A DNA stretch of 64,000 bases from Plasmopara viticola. Lineage: Eukaryota > Oomycota > Peronosporomycetes > Peronosporales > Peronosporaceae. Numbering within the stretch: the first letter of the stretch is position 1; each line of letters opens with the position of its first letter. Positions 57,345 through 64,000 of the stretch are shown here, one piece after another. A program made the position numbers and the translations under genes. Location: assembly GCA_001695595.3 (NCBI GenBank), contig MBPM02000002.1, positions 2,455,608-2,519,607 on the forward strand, read 5' to 3'. The notes under the pieces are model-generated. The model was given only the letters and a program-made list of their open reading frames with translations, was not told the DNA's origin and ran no database searches.

Positions 57345-58995
57345 AGCTTTTTAAACAAAGCAGGATCTCTCACATCAAATTTAACAGATTGTGCGAAATG
57401 TGCTGGCTCATTCTTCGCCTCAAAACATTTTTATCGACTGAGACGCAGCAATCATCTCTGATGAAGTTGCTATATAATATGGGCAAACGTCGGGGCACAG
57501 TTAACTCTAGCCTCAACGTGGTTGCTACAGTAGCGCTCTACCTTAGTGAGCAAGCAAATTGCTATTAACCTTTATTTGACTAGTAGAACCCACACAAGTT
57601 TTGCGCGTATCCATTCTGGCGCATAAACGCTCTACCGCAGTCTAAACAACTCGGAGCCTTAAGCTTAACAAAGTTTAATCCGTCAAACTTAGAATTGTGA
57701 GACTATGTTGGTCCTCTCATCGATAGCTAAGCAAGCAAAATTCATCTTCCCACGTATTCCCGTGCCTTCATATACTTCGATGTGCAAATATAGACTACTG
57801 CGGCATTTTGCAAAGCGAAACGCACCATTTTCAGCAGTACAGCTTGTCTTGTTATTTTTTCTGCGCGTATGCGTGGCCTTGACCGTCTCTTTGCAGGATC
57901 GTCAAATAGTCCAGTGCGTTGTTGCTCATCGGGCCATCAGCGCGAGCGCAGGCGAGCACAATAGACTCGATTACCTTTAGCATACGCTCATTCAAATCCT
58001 GCTTCACTTGTGGAGCCTTCATCTGCGTCATTTGCACATGGACGCAACCAGACGATATGCTTGATATCGACATAGTTCTGCAATCTCGTGAGCTCAGAAG
58101 CCTAAACGGTTTACGTCTGTTAGAGATCGCCAAAAAGGTCGAGCTGCGAAGAGTTTTTTTACTTCATCGTTGTATTTCTCTGTCAACGTAATTGTGTTTG
58201 TCATTTGAAGTTCTAGCGAAGAAGGCATAAATTTGACGTGTCTATTGTAAAACATTATTTTGGCTTGAATGATGGGGTTGAATTTCATGATCAGCTTAGG
58301 TTTCATCAGAGCTTGCTGCTGCAAGCGTGCAAGTTTACAATGAACTTAACGATTATTGCGCTTGATTGTATGATAGGCAGTAACAAACGCTTTGCACCAA
58401 AAAAGCTGATAAACCTTTTTGGATCACGCCGAGCCTCTGCTGGGGCTTAAAGCTCGGCTGTTGCCTTACCATATGCAAATTTTGTGTGTGGAAAGATATA
58501 TTGAATGGCTACAATTTCTAACACAATTGCCTAATAGCTAGGCGTAAGATTATCGGCACTTCTGTCTCCCGTATCGCCACCATCTCACTTTTGCGACTAG
58601 TGGGTTGTCCTGAATTACTTTGGCACGATTTAAAAAGTGCTAAGGCAGCCTGCGCAAGCCTAAAATTATCGAGAGGAGCTACACGCCTTTACAGAGCAAT
58701 AAGCTGATACGAATAGCATGCTGTATTTTTAGCACACACATAAATATTAGATAAGTATGCTAAGTTTTTATTCTGTAATCGCTTTCAATAACAGCACTAT
58801 ACAAGAAAATCGCTCGCCTGCTTTGTCATTTGATACTATATGTGGCGCCTCGGCCGATATCAACCCTTGAAATTTCGATCATTACCTTGGGCCAGCGAGA
58901 AAGATAGTAACTGTGGTGACACAGGCAACCTTTTATTGCATGTTGTAAGATTCTTTTACAAAATTATAATCCTTACCAAGTTCGATGCTTCTTGT
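57345..58995. other. Intergenic, nothing recognised
   Basis: Minus frames at 57852-58133 (93 codons) and 58094-58324 (76 codons, ELQMTNTITLTEKYNDEVKK) overlap and look faintly coding, possibly old Gag. No family can be named. Confidence 0.3.
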
Positions 58996-58999
58996 CAAG

Positions 59000-59312
59000 T
59001 GACGGAACAGTATTGTCAGTGCTCCACATGTTGTATTACCGGCCGTGTGGATCGAGTGACTAGTCGCTCGAACAGTCCCGATTTTAATGCCCATCGGATC
59101 CGAACCAAGGCAGCCAAAGATAGGTCGCTAAAGTAGACGAGCAATCACGCCCACAACCCTACCATACCGCACTCGAACGGCTTTGTAACAGTTGAGTGGG
59201 CTGGACGCCTCGCGGACCGAAAAACCGTCATCGTGTATTGAGGGGTACAGAATCCGGTCCCAAGACGGATCGAGAAGAGATCAGAATCCCGCGATAGAGA
59301 CAACCAAGCGCA
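59000..59312 (+). repeat. Degraded SINE, copy 3
   Basis: The head ACCGGCCGTGTGGATCGAGT begins at 59038 (A-box region). Body landmarks of copy 1 follow in order: ATCCGAA(C/T)(C/T)AAGGCAGCC, GATAGGTCRCTAAAGT, GACCGAAAAA, GAGGGGTACRGAA, CGGTCCCAA and CCCGCGATAGAGACA. The B-box area is largely deleted. The 38 bases before the head (from TGACGGAACAG) are shared with copy 4. Confidence 0.72.
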
Positions 59313-59330
59313 TGCATCTGAATTATTATA

Positions 59331-59490
59331 TGTTGTATTGTACCGACCCTGATTTGGCGCTCGACTCGGGACCGAAAAATACCATGAGTCACTGAAGTGG
59401 ATGAGAATACACTAACTCGCCTTTTAAAAATGGGTGTGATAGTATAAGTGAGCTGGGCGCTCCAAAAAGCCTTACAGTGTGATGATGAAT
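59331..59490 (+). repeat. Degraded SINE, copy 5 (partial)
   Basis: TACCGACCCTGATTTGGCGC, then GTCACTGAAGTGGATGAG, GGGTGTGATA and a GAGCTGGGCGCTCCAAAAA block follow copy 1 in order with large losses. It lies directly behind copy 3. Confidence 0.6.
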
Positions 59491-62400
59491 GTCCTGAAAA
59501 TGTATTGCAGAATTGGCAATTTTTTGAAGATCATCACCCGGCTCCATACTCAAGTTTGAATGATACAGATTTCATGAGAAGGTATTTCTGCATACAGCAT
59601 AGAAAGATGTTTCTTTGATATTTTGCATTGCTTAACTATGTACTTTATGTTATAAGTCGTCAATTTTGATCTGTAGTGGCTGTTAAAATCGATCATCGCA
59701 TTATCACGATTAATTTAGCATTTTACCTTTCAATAGTTATTATCAGAGTTGTTGGATTACCTGCTATAATCGCAAATACACCGACCTTTTATCGTACACA
59801 CGATGTTCCCCTTAGGTGATTTTCAGTATCAAGTCACTAAAACGCTATGATCCCTTTAACAGTGTTAATCAGCTTGAGATAAGCTTAGTCCACTTATCTG
59901 ATGTGCATAACAAGCACTATAGGTCTGTGTAGTAGTACCATCATTCAATTTGTCGAATAAATGAGGTCAAAAACGTCAAAATCGATAATCTTCCTGTTGA
60001 ACAGATAGTGCTCAAAAACTTTCTCGTCTAGCATCTGATTGTGCGCTCTCTAGTGACTCGAAAGGCATATGCAAAAGAACTAGTATTCCGGTAGCTCTTA
60101 TTGGTTCTACGAAAGGCTACTCCACAGCCATTATCTCACTAGTGATAAACAATCTATAGTTCTTTCTTTCTGGTAACGTTATTCCAGCTATGTGTAGACA
60201 AAAATATACTTAAGTAATCCCGAACATCTCAAAAGTTATTTTCTTTTAATCTTCAATTTTTTTTTATATATTGCGTGGTTTCGTTGTGCACTTCAACCGT
60301 ACTACAAACTTTTTGCAATTGAGGTGTTTGCACTATATGCTTGCCCAACTACACATAAGACGTGTTCCAAGGCTCATGACGAGTCGTAAATTATGACGCA
60401 GAATGCGTACCTACTTCTTATCGCTATCGGACGAGTCTGACCAGCTCGTGGCCTGATAAAATAAATAAAAAAACACTAGCAAGGCCCCAGGCAAAGCTAT
60501 TTTTTACTATAATTAAAGCCACAGCGTTGATGTAAGGGGTGATAACTGCATTGTCAGAGACTACGCAGAATGTGGCGGGGATGAAGTTCGGGAATAAAAT
60601 GCCTAATGCGCTGGCTGTTTGGGTGTAAAGACGTGTAATTTGGTGTGTGATTTATCTCAAAAATGAAACCATTGCGAGGAATTGCGTAGCGTTATCAAAT
60701 CTTAAAGTTCTTTCCCCACGTGTTCTGCAAGCTTAATGAACGCTCAAAATAGATTTACTTTGATTGCATTATTGCCGCTGACTTTCAGGCATATGTAAAA
60801 GCAAAAGATTTTCGCGTGTAGTTGTTTGCAGCTCAAAATTAGGCTTATCGGGCTCAATCCAACAATGCTCACTACATGATAGAACCACAGGTTTCTAAAA
60901 AAAGAAGCACTGTTTAAGTCACTTGTGTCGTATTGACTGACTGCAATGAAAAGTGTAATGCGGGTCTTGTTCATTTTACATCAATCTGCTTAACAGTGGC
61001 GATAGTATAATTAGCAGATTTGGCACAAAAGGTAAGGAACACAATAAGGGGTTAGCTGAGGGTCTCCACCAGCGCTTGCACCATTACTTTTGAGAGCAAG
61101 GAAAGACCAACCTCCATTGACCTCCATTGCTGAGGTTCTAAACAAGTCAAAACGACTGTATTCACAAGGCCCACTTCGAAGGCAGCTACTTCGAGTGCAA
61201 ACAGCGACAATTAAAGCTGCGATCCAATTTGCTATATAAAGAAGTACAGCCACAAATAGATTTGCTTCTTCAGAATGATGTGGTGAACATAACATCGGCG
61301 TACGAGACTTAGCTATAAATATACGTGACCTCGCTGATCTCAGCCACGATAATCTTATGATAAAACCATACCTATCATTGTCGAGGACCAAACAAATGAC
61401 TTCGGGCTGTTAAATGCCTTAAATTTAAAGCTTGGTCTATTATGAACTTAAGCCTATCAAGAGTCGTCTAATTGAACAAACAAACCAAAAAACTTTTCTT
61501 CATTTCTTAGCCATCGATCAGCTAATTTAACATGCGGCAATCGTTCGCCGCTGCGCGGACCTCCAGACTCAAAATGGATTTTTTTGTAAACTTGGAGGCT
61601 GACGGGAGCAACTAGCAGTCAATTGCTCCAATATCTTGATCAAAAACTGTCAAAATCTTTTCATATGGTGAGGATAAAACACACACTACATAAGGACTTC
61701 GGTTTTCGGTATTACGATGGATTTGTCGGTTCACAAAACTTTTCCTGGTGACCAGCAGATACCTGGATTTAAGACGCGGTTTCTGCCAGCAATCCTTCAG
61801 AATTCGTAAGGGTGATGGTGGTTTACTCTGTTTGCCCCTATAAAAAAGCAAGCATATCATATAACCAGCTAGCCTCATCCAAAGCAGTCTACTTAGCAAC
61901 GTCTAAGTGCATTAAAAAATATAAGTTTGGCAGGGCAAAGCCATCGGTTCCATCCGCCAAAGTCCCCGTAGCAGATCATCAATGGGTCACGGAATGTGCA
62001 TTTGGCTCATCTGTAGGTAAAACTTGTTATTATCGGAGAAAACGCGTGCGTTAATGAAAAAGCTGAGACCTCACTGACGACGACTTACGTGTAGCAAGCT
62101 TCGCTAGTACAGTAGGCTACCAAAGACGCAAAAGATTGCGCTTTATATGTGAGTAGCATAGCTGCAAAGGTGAGTAGCCTGAATTTGCAAGGAAAAGTGA
62201 TTACGAAGCTTTACAGAAAAATAGCGAAGTGTCACCCATAGCGGGTAGTGTAGCCCCGCAAGTAGAAAACAGGAATGCAATACTAGATAAACTACTGGTC
62301 GCCACAAAAAAACCTTGGTTTTATAAAAACCTCTTCCACAGATATAATTGACACATCAAGTGTACGTCAAGTCACGGCAAGCGCGGACCAATTAATTGCA

Positions 62401-64000
62401 TTGCCAGATGAATCAGTGCTACTGTATCTCGTGAGGGCCGAAGAAACCAAATTTTTAGCTGGGTGAAAGGCCGAAAATATCTGCATATTGACGCTTTAAA
62501 GCTTAAACCCACTTTGAGGATTTAATTGTATCCTTCATTTAGGGTAATCATATCTTGACCAGCCTCATAGGCAGCGTACGCTGCACTTAAGCTCGGGATT
62601 TCGAAGGCTCACAATAGTTTGCAATCCTCTTTACTAAATGACAAACTCAGATGCGGTACGCAAGTAAAATCTAGTCAGATAGCCACGAGATTGGCCGTGT
62701 GCCAGGCATGAGGTACTCTGTCACAAGCCATGACCGTTGAACTAAAATTAGCGAGATAGGGATCAGAATTTTTTCGGCCTAATAGACCTCTGAATAAGCA
62801 TCATGTGCCCTCAAAAGTATATCCTTCCCCAGATCTTCGTCATTTGCATTGAATATATCTACCGGATTTACCCTTAAAACATATCTATATACGATGCAAT
62901 TGCGATGCTGCCGAGGAGAACCCACGCAACTTTGGCATCTATCTTTGCAATGGGCAATCGCACTGAAAGCAACAAACTGACATCAGTTCTGTATCTCTGC
63001 TGAATTTTTTGATTGAAAGAGTTTTCAACCCTGCATATCTAGTCCAACTTGCATTTAGGTCTACACAAAAGCGCGCTGGCAAACAAATAAAGCCTGTGTA
63101 GTCTTTTTATTCATGTTTCGCAAGGAAAAGCAACTATTTTGCCATTCGTTAAGGTAAGCGGGGTGTTGTAATCGTCACTTGCAAAGATGCGCGGTTCAAG
63201 CAAATTTAAAAAAAACTCAGAGCCCATCAGCCGCACTCAAAGTTACAACAGTGCATGCTTTGCGGCAAAATTTCTTCAATTAATTACATTAGGCAGCTCT
63301 AAACGGCCTAGACAAAAGCGGAATGACTCGCTTATAAGTAGCGCGCGAGTAATGGAATGTCTCAAAGCGCTGCAAACGACGCTAATCAGCTTCGTCTCGT
63401 TCGGCAATAATAGCACTGGCTCGGGTACATAAAAAAGCGATCTCGTAGCAACATCTTTTGTTCTCAATCTTAACTAGGCTCAAAATCTCGCTATGTAACA
63501 TAACTGCCAGAGAGTCACAGCTATGCTACTCGTGGTACGCGTTCTAGTATACGGTACTACTTAACGCAAAATTTGAACAAATGCTTAGCACTTTGCTGGT
63601 GCCAATAGTTGATCAGGCCTTATAATTTAAGTCAATTTGCAACCGTGGCGAAGCCAAGCCTTAATGGATTTACTAGGCGGGAGCTGCGAGAATTCTATGA
63701 TTGCCTAAGAAGCAGTCGAGGACTTCGATCTCTCCTACCGTAAAGGCTATATTTATGATCGAAGGTCATAGAGTATTGGTCCTCATGACCACACAAATTT
63801 ACTTTTGGGCCCCCTTCAAAGCTTGCTGGTCTCATTCTGGAAGTCTCTGGACGACCGTATGTCAAAGTGTTTTAGGGAAAAGCCCGAACATAGCCTTTGC
63901 AGTACTCGCATAGCATTTACTAATGATGCGAGGAGGATCGGATAATCTCTTTGGAATCCAAGTTCTTCTTTAAGCGCTGCCTTCGCTCTCGAAGGGAGTG
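59491..64000. other. Long terminal region without recognised genes
   Basis: AT-rich, with open frames up to 126 codons (61011-61391, -), none with recognisable motifs, signal peptides or repeat matches inside the window. Confidence 0.4.

Noticed and set aside
61011..61391. 126-codon open frame on -
   Set aside because: No recognisable domain, signal peptide or paralogue; AT-rich surroundings.

Overview
The window looks like part of an oomycete (water mould) genome, most likely a plant-pathogenic member of the Peronosporaceae (downy mildew or Phytophthora relative). Three things point there. Two secreted proteins have the layout of RXLR/WY-type effectors. The introns are very short (55-72 nt). 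The DNA is dominated by decayed Ty3/Gypsy and Ty1/Copia elements, LINE 3' ends and tRNA-derived SINEs, with only a few intact genes. The genus cannot be fixed from sequence alone.

Intact host genes are four. Two are paralogous WY-type effector-like secreted proteins, at 5247-6488 (+) and 16871-18166 (-). They face each other tail to tail across about 10 kb and share both 5' and 3' flanks, so they are an inverted segmental duplication. The third is a large Enhancer-of-zeste-type histone methyltransferase (25387-29780, -), which I model with four exons (1398 residues). The fourth is a secreted protein with a 2-oxoglutarate/Fe(II)-oxygenase-like HxD...H pattern and a cysteine-rich tail (50379-51653, -).

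Mobile DNA, left to right: Gypsy A remnant (+, 1 to about 3300); SINE copy 1 with a 16-bp target duplication (3694-4045); LINE 3' end (8019-8548, -); Gypsy B remnant (-, about 8815-14640), lying between the two effectors; a short LINE-derived element with a 12-bp target duplication (16252-16602, -); SINE copy 2 (21401-21743, -); a Gypsy protease scrap (about 23000-23160, -); Gypsy D with its integrase split onto opposite strands (34766-36483); a retropepsin remnant fused to the 5' 52 nt of a tRNA-Arg (43032-43322); SINE copy 4 (about 44890-45065); a Copia element complete from LTR to LTR with a 5-bp target duplication but broken coding frames (45579-49984); a second copy of the short LINE-derived element (53159-53504, -); Gypsy C (-, 53588-56280) with its integrase core deleted; a Gag zinc-knuckle remnant (57138-57344, -); and SINE copies 3 and 5 (59000-59490). 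Long stretches between these (18.2-21.4, 23.2-25.4, 31-34.7, 36.5-42 and 59.5-64 kb) hold nothing I can recognise.

The arrangement fits the repeat-rich, gene-sparse compartment that carries effector genes in oomycetes, with one conserved chromatin-regulator gene embedded in it. I did not find an evident new multi-gene system. The best leads are the effector duplication with its altered RXLR motif, the short LINE-derived element that appears to have spread as a unit, the SINE family, and the tRNA/retropepsin chimera.
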